56,314 nt of DNA from Burkholderia aenigmatica (lineage in GTDB: Bacteria > Pseudomonadota > Gammaproteobacteria > Burkholderiales > Burkholderiaceae): positions 1-56,314 of the forward strand of contig NZ_CABVQC010000064.1 of NCBI RefSeq assembly GCF_902499175.1. The letters run 5' to 3'. The notes beneath the pieces are model-generated. The model was given only the letters and a program-made list of their open reading frames with translations, was not told the origin of the DNA and made no database searches. The position numbers were made by a program, and so were the translations under genes. Shown here piece after piece: positions 16,569 to 26,855 of this stretch. Every line of letters starts with the position of its first letter. The stretch's first letter is position 1.

Positions 16569-16684
16569 CACAACCTCCTGGTTGAACAAGTTACGCGAGC
16601 GTATTCGTTCAATGCGGGAGGCGCGGTTACGGCCGACAGACGCCTTGTTACGGCGTGCCCGAAAGTGCAACAGGGCGTAAGACG

Positions 16685-16710
16685 CGCACGGCGGCGAGTG
16701 CCGCCGTGCG
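16685..16710 (-). terminator. Possible terminator downstream of minE
   Basis: CGCACGGCGGC (16685-16695) and GCCGCCGTGCG (16700-16710) form an 11-bp stem with a 4-nt loop, 19 bp past the minE stop. Only a weak T-rich tract (TCTT) follows on the minus strand. Confidence 0.5.
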
Positions 16711-16728
16711 GAGGGATACCGGCAAGCG

Positions 16729-16983
16729 TCAGGCTTGCGGGATCTCGATCTTCACTTCGAGGACTTCGAGATCGTCCTGGCGCTCGAGGCTCACGCGGAT
16801 GTCATCGTTCGAAATATGGACGTACTTCGAGATGACCGCGACCAGCTCCTTCTGCAGCGCCGGCAGGTAATCGGCCGGCGGCCGGCCGCCGACGCGCTCG
16901 TGCGCGATGATGAGCTGCAGGCGCTCCTTCGCGACCGATGCGGACTTCTTCTTCTCGCCGAGGAGAAACGAAAGGATGGACAT
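16729..16983 (-). CDS. minE: Cell division topological specificity factor MinE
   Basis: 84 residues starting MSILSFLLGEKKKSASVAKE, the amphipathic membrane-binding start of MinE, followed by the MinD-contact helix (RLQLIIAHER) and the dimer domain (ISNDDIRVSLERQDDLEVLE). It stimulates MinD ATPase and drives the pole-to-pole oscillation that keeps the FtsZ ring at midcell. It is 12 bp after minD. Confidence 0.97.
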   Translation of the reverse strand: MSILSFLLGEKKKSASVAKERLQLIIAHERVGGRPPADYLPALQKELVAVISKYVHISNDDIRVSLERQDDLEVLEVKIEIPQA

Positions 16984-16995
16984 GGTCGGCCTCCG

Positions 16996-17811
16996 TTACT
17001 TGCTGCCGAAGAGGCGCTGCAGCAGGCCCGGCTTCTGGTAGTCGGTGAAACGCAGCGGCTTGTCTTCGCCGAGGAAGCGCGCGACGACGTCCTTGTACGC
17101 TTCCGCCACGTCGGTGCCATCGATATGCACGGCCGGCAGGCCCTGGTTCGATGCATGCAGCACGGCTTCCGACTCGGGCACCACGCCGATCAGCTTGATG
17201 CGCAGGATCTCGCTGATGTCCTCGAGCGACAGCATCTCGCCTTCGCTGACGCGCTTCGGGCTGTAACGCGTGATCAGCAGGTGTTCCTTGATCGGATCCT
17301 TGCCTTCGGTCGCGCGCTTCGTCTTCGACGACAGGATGCCGAGAATGCGGTCCGAGTCGCGCACCGACGACACTTCCGGGTTCGTGACGATCAACGCTTC
17401 GTCCGCGAAGTACATCGCGTGCAGCGCGCCTGCCTCGATACCGGCCGGCGAATCGCAGACGATGTAGTCGAAGTCCATCGCGACAAGGTCGTTCAGCACC
17501 TTCTCGACGCCGTCACGCGTCAGCGCATCCTTGTCGCGGGTTTGCGACGCCGGCAGGATGAACAGGTTCTCGCACTTCTTGTCCTTGATCAGCGCCTGGT
17601 TCAGGTTCGCTTCGCCCTGGATCACGTTCACGAGGTCGTACACGACACGGCGCTCGCAGCCCATGATGAGATCGAGGTTGCGCAGGCCGACGTCGAAGTC
17701 GATCACGGCCGTCTTGTGGCCGCGCAGCGCGAGACCGGACGCAAAGCTCGCGCTCGTCGTCGTCTTGCCCACGCCGCCCTTGCCCGAGGTCACCACGATG
17801 ATTTTTGCCAT
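16996..17811 (-). CDS. minD: Septum site-determining ATPase MinD
   Basis: A ParA/MinD ATPase of 271 residues. The deviant Walker A KGGVGKTT sits at residues 10-17, and the C-terminal membrane-targeting amphipathic helix is GLLQRLFGSK. MinD-ATP binds the inner membrane and recruits MinC or MinE. It lies between minC (59 bp) and minE (12 bp) in one operon. Length is typical (E. coli 270). Confidence 0.97.
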   Translation of the reverse strand: MAKIIVVTSGKGGVGKTTTSASFASGLALRGHKTAVIDFDVGLRNLDLIMGCERRVVYDLVNVIQGEANLNQALIKDKKCENLFILPASQTRDKDALTRDGVEKVLNDLVAMDFDYIVCDSPAGIEAGALHAMYFADEALIVTNPEVSSVRDSDRILGILSSKTKRATEGKDPIKEHLLITRYSPKRVSEGEMLSLEDISEILRIKLIGVVPESEAVLHASNQGLPAVHIDGTDVAEAYKDVVARFLGEDKPLRFTDYQKPGLLQRLFGSK

Positions 17812-17870
17812 TTACCCAATACCCTGTGTTCGTCAATGAGAGCCGATCGATCCGGAGCGCACCGCGTGGA

Positions 17871-18644
17871 TTACGTCAGGCGCAGCGGTTCGATCATCAG
17901 TTTTTCCTCTTCGAGCCGGATCTGCACCGATTTGCCCAGTACTTCGGCGGGCAGCGGGTTCTCGGTTGTTCGATAGATACCCGCGATCGAAATCAGTTCC
18001 GGCTCCAGACACGTGCAGAAAATGCGCGCGTCGTGATTGCCGTGCACGCCCGCGAGTGCGCGGCCACGCAACGGCGCGTAGATGTGGATGTTGCCTTCCG
18101 CGATGATCTCCGCACCGTGACTGACCGGCGCGAGCACCACGAGGTCTCCTTTCGCGTAAATCTGCTGCCCCGAACGCAACGGCCGGTCGATCACGAGCGT
18201 CTGGCCGCCCGCCTGCAACAACGTCGGCGCGGGCTCCTGCGCCAGTTCGGCTGCCCGAGCGGCGGCGGCTTCGACGACGGGCACCGGCGCCGGTTCCGCT
18301 TCGTCGGCGTGCTTTGCGGCCGGCGCGCGGCGATCGCGCGCCTCGAGCAACGGCAGGCCGGCTTCCCCCGCCCAGCCCTGCGTTGCCAGCGCGACGACAC
18401 CCACCGGGCGCATCCGCACGTCGTTCAGCATCTGGCGGATGTCCGCCAGCGCCACGCGTTCGCCGTCAGCCAGGCGGCGGACGTCGATCGCGACGACATC
18501 GTCGGCGAAAAACTCGGGAGTCGCTTCGAAGCGCTTGACCAGTTCGGTACGCAACGCGTCGAGATCGGTCGTCTTCACGGTGAACAGCAACGTATCGACC
18601 GATCCGCTGCGCAGCTCGAAGAATGGCGATTTTTTAAGCGACAT
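17871..18644 (-). CDS. minC: Septum site-determining inhibitor MinC
   Basis: FtsZ-ring inhibitor, first gene of minCDE. The start is taken at the ATG at 18644 (MSLKKSPFFELRSG); a GTG two codons upstream is also in frame. The N-terminal inhibitory domain covers about residues 1-105. An Ala/Glu/Pro-rich linker follows, and then the C-terminal beta-helix (about 155-255; RSGQQIYAKGDLVVLAPVSH, GNIHIYAPLRGRALAG) that dimerises and binds MinD. At 257 residues it is longer than E. coli MinC (231) because of the linker. Confidence 0.95.
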   Translation of the reverse strand: MSLKKSPFFELRSGSVDTLLFTVKTTDLDALRTELVKRFEATPEFFADDVVAIDVRRLADGERVALADIRQMLNDVRMRPVGVVALATQGWAGEAGLPLLEARDRRAPAAKHADEAEPAPVPVVEAAAARAAELAQEPAPTLLQAGGQTLVIDRPLRSGQQIYAKGDLVVLAPVSHGAEIIAEGNIHIYAPLRGRALAGVHGNHDARIFCTCLEPELISIAGIYRTTENPLPAEVLGKSVQIRLEEEKLMIEPLRLT

Positions 18645-18812
18645 GGACACTCTGCAAAAATTTTTTGCGTATTTTACAGGCGTCCACGCGCGCGGCCATT
18701 ATTTTTGGGGAGCCGGGTGGTGGTGGCCCGGGCGGGCGCACAACCGGCAGGCGGGCAGGCAGCGGGCGACCGGACCTTCATCGCGCCGTGCGGCCCGCGT
18801 TCTGACGTCGCG

Positions 18813-19325
18813 TCAGTGCTTCACCTGCGACACGTACAGCGATTTCATCGCGCCCGGCATCCGCGCAATCGGCGCGTGTTCGCCGGTGTTGCCGAAACCG
18901 GCGCGCTCGTAGAAGCGAATCGCATTGCGGTTCGCATCGGCAATCCATGCGTAGACATCCTGGGCGCCGCGCTCGGCGAGCCAGGCGGTGGCCGTCTCCA
19001 GCAGCAGCACGCCGCCGCGCAGATGACGCACGGCGTGCGCGACCCACAGCTCGCTGACGAACGCGCGCCGATCGGGCGTATTGTCGAAATACGCGCCGAT
19101 CATGCCGGCCGGATGGCCTTCGGTATACAGCAGGAAAGTCGTCGATTCGTCGGACACGGCACGCTGCGCGGCAATCGCCGACGCTGCGTCCGCTTCGACG
19201 TTCAGCAATTCGGCCTCCGGCGCTTCGCCGGGCGCGTAGGGCTCGCGCAGCGATGCGGCGCGGAGTTCGCGATACACGCCGCCCTGGTCGGCAACGATAC
19301 GACGAACGGTCAAGGTCGAACTCAT
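18813..19325 (-). CDS. GNAT-family N-acetyltransferase
   Basis: 170 residues from MSSTLTVRRI; a longer in-frame start at 19388 is rejected. The GNAT acetyl-CoA fold is visible in AGMIGAYFDNTPDRRAFVSELWVAHAVRHLRGG (motif A with the R/HxxRGG pyrophosphate loop) and in the C-terminal ANRNAIRFYERAGFGNTGE block. The substrate is unknown. It stands between the min operon and the long alkB upstream region and is transcribed towards min. Confidence 0.85.
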   Translation of the reverse strand: MSSTLTVRRIVADQGGVYRELRAASLREPYAPGEAPEAELLNVEADAASAIAAQRAVSDESTTFLLYTEGHPAGMIGAYFDNTPDRRAFVSELWVAHAVRHLRGGVLLLETATAWLAERGAQDVYAWIADANRNAIRFYERAGFGNTGEHAPIARMPGAMKSLYVSQVKH

Positions 19326-19995
19326 GCAGGCACAGCCCCCTTCGGACAGCAAGCTATTAGCTTCAACCGAAAGCGGGGCATGAGTCAAATCGTTATTTTC
19401 AAATGGCAGCGCGAATTGAAAGGCGGCGGGGGCCGCCAGCTGTCTTGCGACCAGCCAATGTGCAGGTGCAGCATCGCCACGTCGATGCGTGCGTCAGGAC
19501 GACAACCCTGACCGCTTCGTTCGACGCATGCCGCCAGTCGCCTTATGGCATGAGGCAGTCGCCTGCCGGAGCCTGCGTACTTCATCGCGGGCGCCGTAAT
19601 GATCCGTAATACTTGTAACCCAGAAAGCAGGCGTCGCGGGTACTCGCCGCGTTCCGCATATTGCATCGCAACATTTGTTGTGAACCTGCAGCGTCGACAC
19701 CCGAACGCGTCACGGTACCCGATCCGTCTGACAAATCTGCCGCCCGCGCGGGTCGATCCGGCGTTCCCCGCATGTTTCAATCAGCGTGCGCGGCCCCTTC
19801 CCTGCCTGCGCCGTATGCCCCCCCTCCGTTTGGAGCCACGCGCCTAGCGCTGGAGTTTGGCAAGCGTGCGCATGGGTCGTATAACAGGCAGAACCGGGTG
19901 ACGATCCGGTAGAACCGCGCGTGCGTCGCGGACCAACGAGAATTCGAACAACCGGACAGGCGGCCGCCCCCGGGCCGGCCGGCAGGAGGGAGACA
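19326..19995. other. Long intergenic region upstream of alkB
   Basis: 670 bp between divergent genes. The alkB promoter lies at its right end (19857-19885). The middle (about 19600-19720) is clearly more AT-rich than its surroundings. A minus-strand open frame (19385-19780) lacks family features and a plausible codon pattern, so I do not call it. A regulatory RNA or regulator site is possible, but no clear inverted repeat was found. Confidence 0.5.
19857..19885 (+). promoter_or_regulatory. Sigma-70-type promoter of alkB
   Basis: TTGGCA (19857-19862), a 17-bp spacer and TATAAC (19880-19885) make a near-consensus promoter. It predicts a leader of roughly 100 nt. Confidence 0.6.
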
Positions 19996-21156
19996 ATGGC
20001 AATGACCGACGGATCGGCTTCGGGCTGGTCGGATGGCAAGCGTTACCTGTGGCTGCTCGGCGCGCTGACGATCACGCTGCCGATTCTCGCCGCCCAGCTC
20101 GCGCTGTCGACGGGCCTGCACGTGTTCTGGTGGTTCGGCCCGCTGTTCGCGTTCGGCGTGATTCCGATCCTCGACACGCTGATCGGCGACGATCGCGACA
20201 ACCCGCCCGAGGCGGTCGTGCCGCACCTCGAACGGGAGCGCTACTACCGGCTGATCGTCTATCTCGCGACCTTCGTCGAATACGTCGCGTTCTTCGTGTG
20301 CGTCTGGATCGTCGGCACCCACGCGCTCGCATGGTACGACTACGTCGGCTTCGCGCTGTCGCTCGGCGCCGCGACGGGCATCTCGATCAATACCGCGCAC
20401 GAGCTCGGGCACAAGACCAACCGCTTCGAGCGCTGGCTCGCGAAGATCACGCTCGCGCCGGTCGCCTACGGCCACTTCTACGTCGAGCACAACCGCGGCC
20501 ACCACGTGCGTGTCGCGACGGCCGAGGACCCGGCGAGCGCGCGCTACGGCGAATCGTTCTGGGCGTTCCTGCCGCGCACCGTGACCGGCAGCATCCGCTC
20601 GGCGTGGCAGCTCGAGAAGGCCCGCCTCGAACGGCTCGGGCATTCGCCGTGGACCTGGCGCAACGAGGTGCTGCACGCATGGGCGATGACCGTCGTCGTG
20701 TGGGGCATCGCGATCGCGATGGCCGGCAAGGTCGTGATTCCGTTTCTCGTGATCCAGGCCGTCTACGGGGCGTCGCTGCTCGAAGTCGTGAACTACGTCG
20801 AGCACTACGGGCTCGGCCGCCGCAAGCTGCCGAGCGGCCGCTACGAACGCTGCACGCCGCAGCATTCGTGGAACAGCAATCACGTCGTCACCAACCTGTT
20901 CCTGTACCAGTTGCAGCGGCACGCCGACCATCACGCGAATCCGACACGCTCGTACCAGGCGCTGCGCCACTTCGACGATTCGCCGCAACTGCCGGCCGGC
21001 TACGCGACGATGATCCTGTTCGCGTACGTGCCGCCGCTCTGGTATCGCGTGATGAATCCGCGTGTCGTTGCGCACTACGGCGGCGACATGGCGCAATCGA
21101 ACATCAAGCCGTCGATCCGCGCCCGGGTGCTCGCGCAATATCCGGCCGCGGCGTGA
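19996..21156 (+). CDS. alkB: Alkane 1-monooxygenase
   Basis: A membrane-bound non-haem di-iron hydroxylase that oxidises n-alkanes to 1-alkanols using rubredoxin electrons. The 386-residue protein has six predicted helices and the family histidine boxes HELGHK (135-140), HNRGHH (165-170) and LQRHADHHA (about 310), plus the NYVEHYGLGRR block (about 270) typical of true AlkB. GGAGG lies 7 nt before the ATG. No rubredoxin or alkane regulator gene is adjacent, so electron partners are encoded elsewhere. It is convergent with the chemoreceptor gene. Confidence 0.93.
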   Translation: MAMTDGSASGWSDGKRYLWLLGALTITLPILAAQLALSTGLHVFWWFGPLFAFGVIPILDTLIGDDRDNPPEAVVPHLERERYYRLIVYLATFVEYVAFFVCVWIVGTHALAWYDYVGFALSLGAATGISINTAHELGHKTNRFERWLAKITLAPVAYGHFYVEHNRGHHVRVATAEDPASARYGESFWAFLPRTVTGSIRSAWQLEKARLERLGHSPWTWRNEVLHAWAMTVVVWGIAIAMAGKVVIPFLVIQAVYGASLLEVVNYVEHYGLGRRKLPSGRYERCTPQHSWNSNHVVTNLFLYQLQRHADHHANPTRSYQALRHFDDSPQLPAGYATMILFAYVPPLWYRVMNPRVVAHYGGDMAQSNIKPSIRARVLAQYPAAA

Positions 21157-21259
21157 TCGCGGGGGACGGGCCGGTGTTAGCCGGCGCCGGCGCGCGGCCC
21201 AAGGCCAACGCCACGCCGCCCCCCCGGTTCCGTTTCAGTCCGGCGCGACGGCGCCGCCG

Positions 21260-22795
21260 TCAGGCCATTTCCGGCAGCCTGAACACGGCCACCGCGTGCC
21301 GCAACGCGCTCGCCTGCTCGGCCAGCGCCTGCGTCGCGGCCGACGCCTGCTCGACGAGCGCCGCGTTGCGCTGTGTCGCTTCGTCCATCTGCGTCACCGC
21401 GATGTTCACCTGCTGGATGCCGCCGCTCTGCTCCTGCGACGCGGACGAAATCTCGCCGACGATCGTCGTGACACGCTGCACCGCGCCGACGATCTCGTGA
21501 ATCGATTCGCCCGCACGGCCGATCAGCAACGCGCCCTCGTCGACCCGCCGCGTCGACTGCTCGATGAGCCCCTTGATCTCCTTCGCGGCGGCTGCGCTGC
21601 GCTGCGCAAGCGTCCGCACTTCCGCCGCGACTACCGCGAAGCCGCGCCCCTGTTCGCCCGCACGCGCGGCCTCGACCGCTGCGTTCAGCGCGAGGATGTT
21701 GGTCTGGAACGCGATGCCGTCGATCACCGCGATGATTTCGCCGACCTTCGCCGAGCTGTCGGCGATACCGTTCATCGTGCCGACGGCATCCGTCATCACG
21801 CCGCCGCCTGCCGCCGCGATGTTCGACGCGTCACGTGCCAGTTGCGCCGCGTGCTGCGCGTGCTCGGCCGACTGGCGGACGATGCCCGTGAGTTCGGTCA
21901 TGCTGGCGGCCGTCTCCTCGAGCGACGCGGCCTGCGCCTCGGTACGCGCCGACAGGTCATGATTGCCCGACGCGATCTGGGCGCTCGCCGTCGCGACAGC
22001 TTCGGCGTGCGTACGCACCTCGAGCACGACGCCCGACAGGCTCGCCTGCATCGTCTGCAACGCGCGCAGCAGGTCCGCGATCTCGTCGCGGCCGGCCGCG
22101 TCGACGTCGCGCGTCAGGTCGCCTTCGGCGACGGCCTGCGCGCACGCCACCGCGCGGTCGAGCGGACGCAGGATCGCGCGGCTGAACAGGAACACGCCCA
22201 CCATCGCGACACCGAGCACGACCAGCATCAGCACGAGGCTCGCAGTGGTGGCGTGCTGCGCGTCGCGGCTCGCCTGCGCCGATACGGCGGCACTCTCGTC
22301 GGCGATCGACTTCGCGGCCCGCTCCAGCAGCGCCGCGGGTTCGCGGTCGACGCCCGCCACAGCGGCATCGCCGGCCGACGGCTCGAATCCGGCAGCCTTG
22401 AACGCGTCGAACCCGCGCCGGTAGCCCTCGCCCATCGCCGTGTGCGCGCGCATGAACTGCTCGACGAGCGAGCGGCTCTCACCGGGCGGCAACTGGTGAA
22501 CGAGCTGCGCGGCGAGCGTATCGACCGTCCGCTCGCGCGTCTGGAACGCCTGCCAGTACCGGTCGAGCTTGTCGGGCTGCTTGCCGCGCAGCAGCGTGTC
22601 CTTCCATTCCTGCACCTGCAGCTTGAATTGCACGAGCGTGGCCGACACGAGCCGTTCGTCGCCGACGTTCGTCTGCACGTCTTCGGCAAACGTATCGATC
22701 GACCGATTGAGAATGTGGATACCGTACAGCGCGCCACCGAACATCAGCAGCAGCGCGATAGCGAATGCGAGGGGAATCTTGTAGCTCAGCTTCAT
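21260..22795 (-). CDS. Methyl-accepting chemotaxis protein
   Basis: A 511-residue inner-membrane receptor. TM1 spans about residues 7-26, a helical periplasmic sensing domain 30-183, and TM2 about 185-206. A HAMP linker and a long signalling coiled coil follow, with the highly conserved hairpin (IDGIAFQTNILALNAAVEAA, then EQGRGFAVVAAEVRTLAQRS) near 355-400 that contacts CheA and CheW. The periplasmic part looks like a four-helix bundle; the ligand is unknown. The C-terminus ends RLPEMA with no NWETF-like CheR-docking pentapeptide. Its nearness to alkB raises an alkane-taxis idea, but the genes are convergent and nothing in the sensor domain supports this. Confidence 0.93.
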   Translation of the reverse strand: MKLSYKIPLAFAIALLLMFGGALYGIHILNRSIDTFAEDVQTNVGDERLVSATLVQFKLQVQEWKDTLLRGKQPDKLDRYWQAFQTRERTVDTLAAQLVHQLPPGESRSLVEQFMRAHTAMGEGYRRGFDAFKAAGFEPSAGDAAVAGVDREPAALLERAAKSIADESAAVSAQASRDAQHATTASLVLMLVVLGVAMVGVFLFSRAILRPLDRAVACAQAVAEGDLTRDVDAAGRDEIADLLRALQTMQASLSGVVLEVRTHAEAVATASAQIASGNHDLSARTEAQAASLEETAASMTELTGIVRQSAEHAQHAAQLARDASNIAAAGGGVMTDAVGTMNGIADSSAKVGEIIAVIDGIAFQTNILALNAAVEAARAGEQGRGFAVVAAEVRTLAQRSAAAAKEIKGLIEQSTRRVDEGALLIGRAGESIHEIVGAVQRVTTIVGEISSASQEQSGGIQQVNIAVTQMDEATQRNAALVEQASAATQALAEQASALRHAVAVFRLPEMA

Positions 22796-22990
22796 GGAAC
22801 CTTGAATCGACGGGGAACGATGTGGTCCGGCACGGGCGCCGGCCGCCGCCTCGTGTTAACGGCGCCGGAAGCGCGGGCTTAAAGCTGAAGAAAGTGGTGA
22901 AGACTGGATACGCACGACAAGACCGGCCAGTCCGATCAGGTCGGATGCGTCGCGCGGCCCGGCGGTCGCGGCCCTGCGCGGGCTCGCCAC

Positions 22991-23074
22991 TCAGCGGCGC
23001 ACGACGACGAACAACGCGGATGCGAGTACGAACAGCCCCATGCCCATCAGGACTTTCGACACACGGTTCGTCAT
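22991..23074 (-). CDS. Possible 27-residue membrane peptide
   Basis: ATG at 23074 opens a frame MTNRVSKVLMGMGLFVLASA ending LFVVVRR, a single hydrophobic helix with basic ends. This is the classic layout of tiny bacterial membrane proteins. No strong ribosome site is seen upstream, so the call is tentative. Confidence 0.35.
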   Translation of the reverse strand: MTNRVSKVLMGMGLFVLASALFVVVRR

Positions 23075-23235
23075 GGGGACGCTGTGTGCGCCGTTCAGCG
23101 CGACTGTATCAATGACGCGGCAGGATCATGTACGCGGTGGGCGCCGCGGCATCAGCACGATCCGGATTGCCGACGGTCAAGCTGTTGACACTGCAACGGC
23201 TTGCGATACGACACACGCGCCGCGCGCCCAAAACG

Positions 23236-23266
23236 AAAAACCCCTTGATCCTTCCGGATCAAGGGG
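23236..23266 (-). terminator. Intrinsic terminator of tRNA-Ser(CGA)
   Basis: CCCCTTGATC (23241-23250) pairs with GATCAAGGGG (23257-23266) across a 6-nt loop. On the minus strand a T run follows, about 10 nt past the tRNA end. Confidence 0.9.
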
Positions 23267-23276
23267 CTTCGTATTT

Positions 23277-23367
<91 letters not shown>

Positions 23368-23495
23368 TTCCTTACTGCATTTCGCGGTTGGTCGTTTCCG
23401 CGAAAGAAAAGATTATAGAACGATCTCTTCGAAACCCACAAGCCCTTTTTGCAAAAAATCTTACGAGAGCACCAAGGGCTTGCAGGCGCGCGATC

Positions 23496-24797
<1,302 letters not shown>

Positions 24798-25060
24798 GGG
24801 AGGACTTGGAGAATCGTTGTGTAAGACGGGAATTCTAACGCACCGCGGGGCCGCCACGGCACTGGCCGGACGGACAATGCTGCAAACGGGCGATGACCGG
24901 GGTGCGACGGCCATGGCAGTATCGCATTGCCGGTCCGCCCGTCGGCACCCGCCGAATCGCGCGGCATCGACGCGCGGCGGATCGCGAAACATCCGTGTGC
25001 GCCTGCCGCAGTGCATCGAGCAAGGCACCCGCCACCCGTCACAGCTACTCAAGGAACCCG

Positions 25061-25327
25061 ATGGCCATCGAACTGGACAAGGACGTACGCGACCGCGCGA
25101 TCGCGTCGCTGCAACGCTATTTCACGGAAAACATGGACGAGCCGATCGGCAATATCCAGGCCGGCGCACTGCTGCACTTCTTCGTCGAGGAAATCGCACC
25201 CGCGATCTACAACCTCGCGATCGCCGATGCGCAGCAGAGCCTGCACGCCCGCGTCACCGAGCTCGACATCGAGTGCCATCAGGAGCCGTTCGGCTACTGG
25301 AAGAAGCAGCCGGCCCGCAAGCGCTGA
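25061..25327 (+). CDS. DUF2164 family protein
   Basis: 88 residues from the ATG at 25061, with AAGGA 5 nt upstream. It matches the small DUF2164 family (MAIELDKDVRDRAIASLQRY, FFVEEIAPAIYNLAIADAQ, IECHQEPFGYWKK). It is soluble and helical, and its function is unknown. It lies convergent to rarA and divergent from serS. Confidence 0.8.
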   Translation: MAIELDKDVRDRAIASLQRYFTENMDEPIGNIQAGALLHFFVEEIAPAIYNLAIADAQQSLHARVTELDIECHQEPFGYWKKQPARKR

Positions 25328-25370
25328 CACACTCGCGGCGGCGCCGGCCTCATCGGGCCGCGCGCGCCCG

Positions 25371-26681
25371 TCAGTCCTTCTTGCCGGCCTCGCGGTCGAG
25401 TTCGCGCAGCCACGCAAGCTTGTCGGCGATCTTCGATTCGAGCCCGCGCGGCACCGGCTTGTACCAGCGCGGCTCGCGTATCCCGTCCGGCAGGTACGTC
25501 TCGCCGGCCGCATACGCATTCGGCTCGTCGTGCGCGTAACGGTAGGCATGACCGTAGCCGAGTTCCTTCATCAGCTTGGTCGGCGCGTTGCGCAGATGCA
25601 CGGGCACCTCGCGCGACTTGTCCTGCTTCACGAACGCCATCGCCTGGTTGAACGCGTTGTAGCCCGCATTGCTCTTCGCTGCGCACGCGAGATAGATCAC
25701 CGCCTGCCCGAGCGCGAGTTCACCTTCCGGCGAGCCGAGCCGCTCGTAGGTTTCGGCCGCGTCGTTCGCCATCTGCAGCGCACGCGGATCGGCGAGGCCG
25801 ATGTCTTCCCACGCCATCCGCACGATCCGCCGCGCGAGGTATTTCGGATCCGCGCCGCCGTCGATCATCCGGCAGAACCAGTACAGCGCACCGTCCGGGC
25901 TCGAACCGCGCACCGACTTGTGCAGCGCCGAAATCTGATCGTAGAAGTTGTCGCCGCCCTTGTCGAAGCGCCGTGCGTTCAGCGTCATCGCGCTGCTGAC
26001 GAACTCGGCATCGATCGTCGCGACGCCGGCCGACGTGGCGGCTGTCTGCGCCTGCTCGAGCAGGTTCAGGAAGCGCCGCGCATCGCCGTCCGCATAGCCG
26101 ACCAGCGTATCGATCGCCTTGTCGTCGAACGCAAGGCCGTCGAGCGCGATTTCCTGTGCGCGCTTCAGCAACTGGCGCATCTCATCGTCGTTCAGCGACT
26201 TCAGCACGTACACCTGCGCACGCGACAGCAGTGCCGAATTGACCTCGAAGCTCGGGTTCTCGGTCGTCGCGCCGATGAAGGTCACGAGCCCCGACTCGAC
26301 GAACGGCAGCAACGCGTCCTGCTGCCCCTTGTTGAAGCGGTGGATTTCGTCGACGAACAGGATCGTGTGGCGGCCGGTGCGGTTCAGCGTGTCCTTCGCC
26401 TGCTCCATCGACTCGCGGATGTCCTTCACGCCGCCGAGCACCGCCGACAGCGCGATGAACTCGCAGTCGAACGCGAGCGCGGTGAGCCGCGCGAGCGTCG
26501 TCTTGCCGACGCCGGGCGGCCCCCACAGGATCATCGAATGCGGCTTGCCCGATTCGAACGCGAGCCGCAGCGGCTTGCCTTCGCCCAGCAAATGCGTCTG
26601 GCCGATCACCTCGGCGAGCGTCTTCGGCCGCAGCGACTCGGCGAGCGGCCGGCGCGGCTCGACTTGAAACAGGTCGGACAT
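25371..26681 (-). CDS. rarA: Replication-associated recombination protein A (AAA+ ATPase)
   Basis: A RarA/MgsA/WRNIP1 family clamp-loader-like ATPase of 436 residues that acts at stalled replication forks. The start at 26681 (MSDLFQVEPRRPLAESLRP) matches family members. Walker A is GPPGVGKTT at 54-62, and Walker B is ILFVDEIHRFNK with the family-specific histidine. The C-terminal tetramerisation part carries DPRALQMANDAAETYERLG and RNAPTKLMKELGYGHAYRYAHDEP. It sits downstream of lolA and ftsK on the same strand, an order conserved in proteobacteria. A terminator separates it from lolA. Confidence 0.95.
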   Translation of the reverse strand: MSDLFQVEPRRPLAESLRPKTLAEVIGQTHLLGEGKPLRLAFESGKPHSMILWGPPGVGKTTLARLTALAFDCEFIALSAVLGGVKDIRESMEQAKDTLNRTGRHTILFVDEIHRFNKGQQDALLPFVESGLVTFIGATTENPSFEVNSALLSRAQVYVLKSLNDDEMRQLLKRAQEIALDGLAFDDKAIDTLVGYADGDARRFLNLLEQAQTAATSAGVATIDAEFVSSAMTLNARRFDKGGDNFYDQISALHKSVRGSSPDGALYWFCRMIDGGADPKYLARRIVRMAWEDIGLADPRALQMANDAAETYERLGSPEGELALGQAVIYLACAAKSNAGYNAFNQAMAFVKQDKSREVPVHLRNAPTKLMKELGYGHAYRYAHDEPNAYAAGETYLPDGIREPRWYKPVPRGLESKIADKLAWLRELDREAGKKD

Positions 26682-26795
26682 GAACCCTCGCTCCACTTCA
26701 AACGGTAGCGGCCGAACGCGGCCGCCGGACCCGACATTATGACAGCCGCGCGAAAGCCCCGCCGCACCCGGTGCCGCCTGGTGCCCGCGCCCAGA

Positions 26796-26830
26796 AACGA
26801 AACGGGCCTGCCGTCGCCGGCAGGCCCGTT
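26796..26830 (-). terminator. Intrinsic terminator between lolA and rarA
   Basis: AACGGGCCTGCCG (26801-26813) and CGGCAGGCCCGTT (26818-26830) form a 13-bp stem with a 4-nt loop. TTTCGTTT follows on the minus strand. Confidence 0.8.
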
Positions 26831-26855
26831 GCGGGAGCGTGGCGCGCGGCGCCGG

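Larger units (their letters stand above)
22796..23276. other. Intergenic region between the chemoreceptor and tRNA-Ser
   Basis: 481 bp containing the possible tiny membrane peptide (22991-23074) and the tRNA-Ser(CGA) terminator at its right end. Otherwise nothing convincing is seen. Confidence 0.5.

Noticed and set aside
19385..19780. Minus-strand 131-codon frame in the alkB upstream region
   Set aside because: Composition is unlike a protein of this genome, there is no family match and no ribosome site; treated as non-coding.
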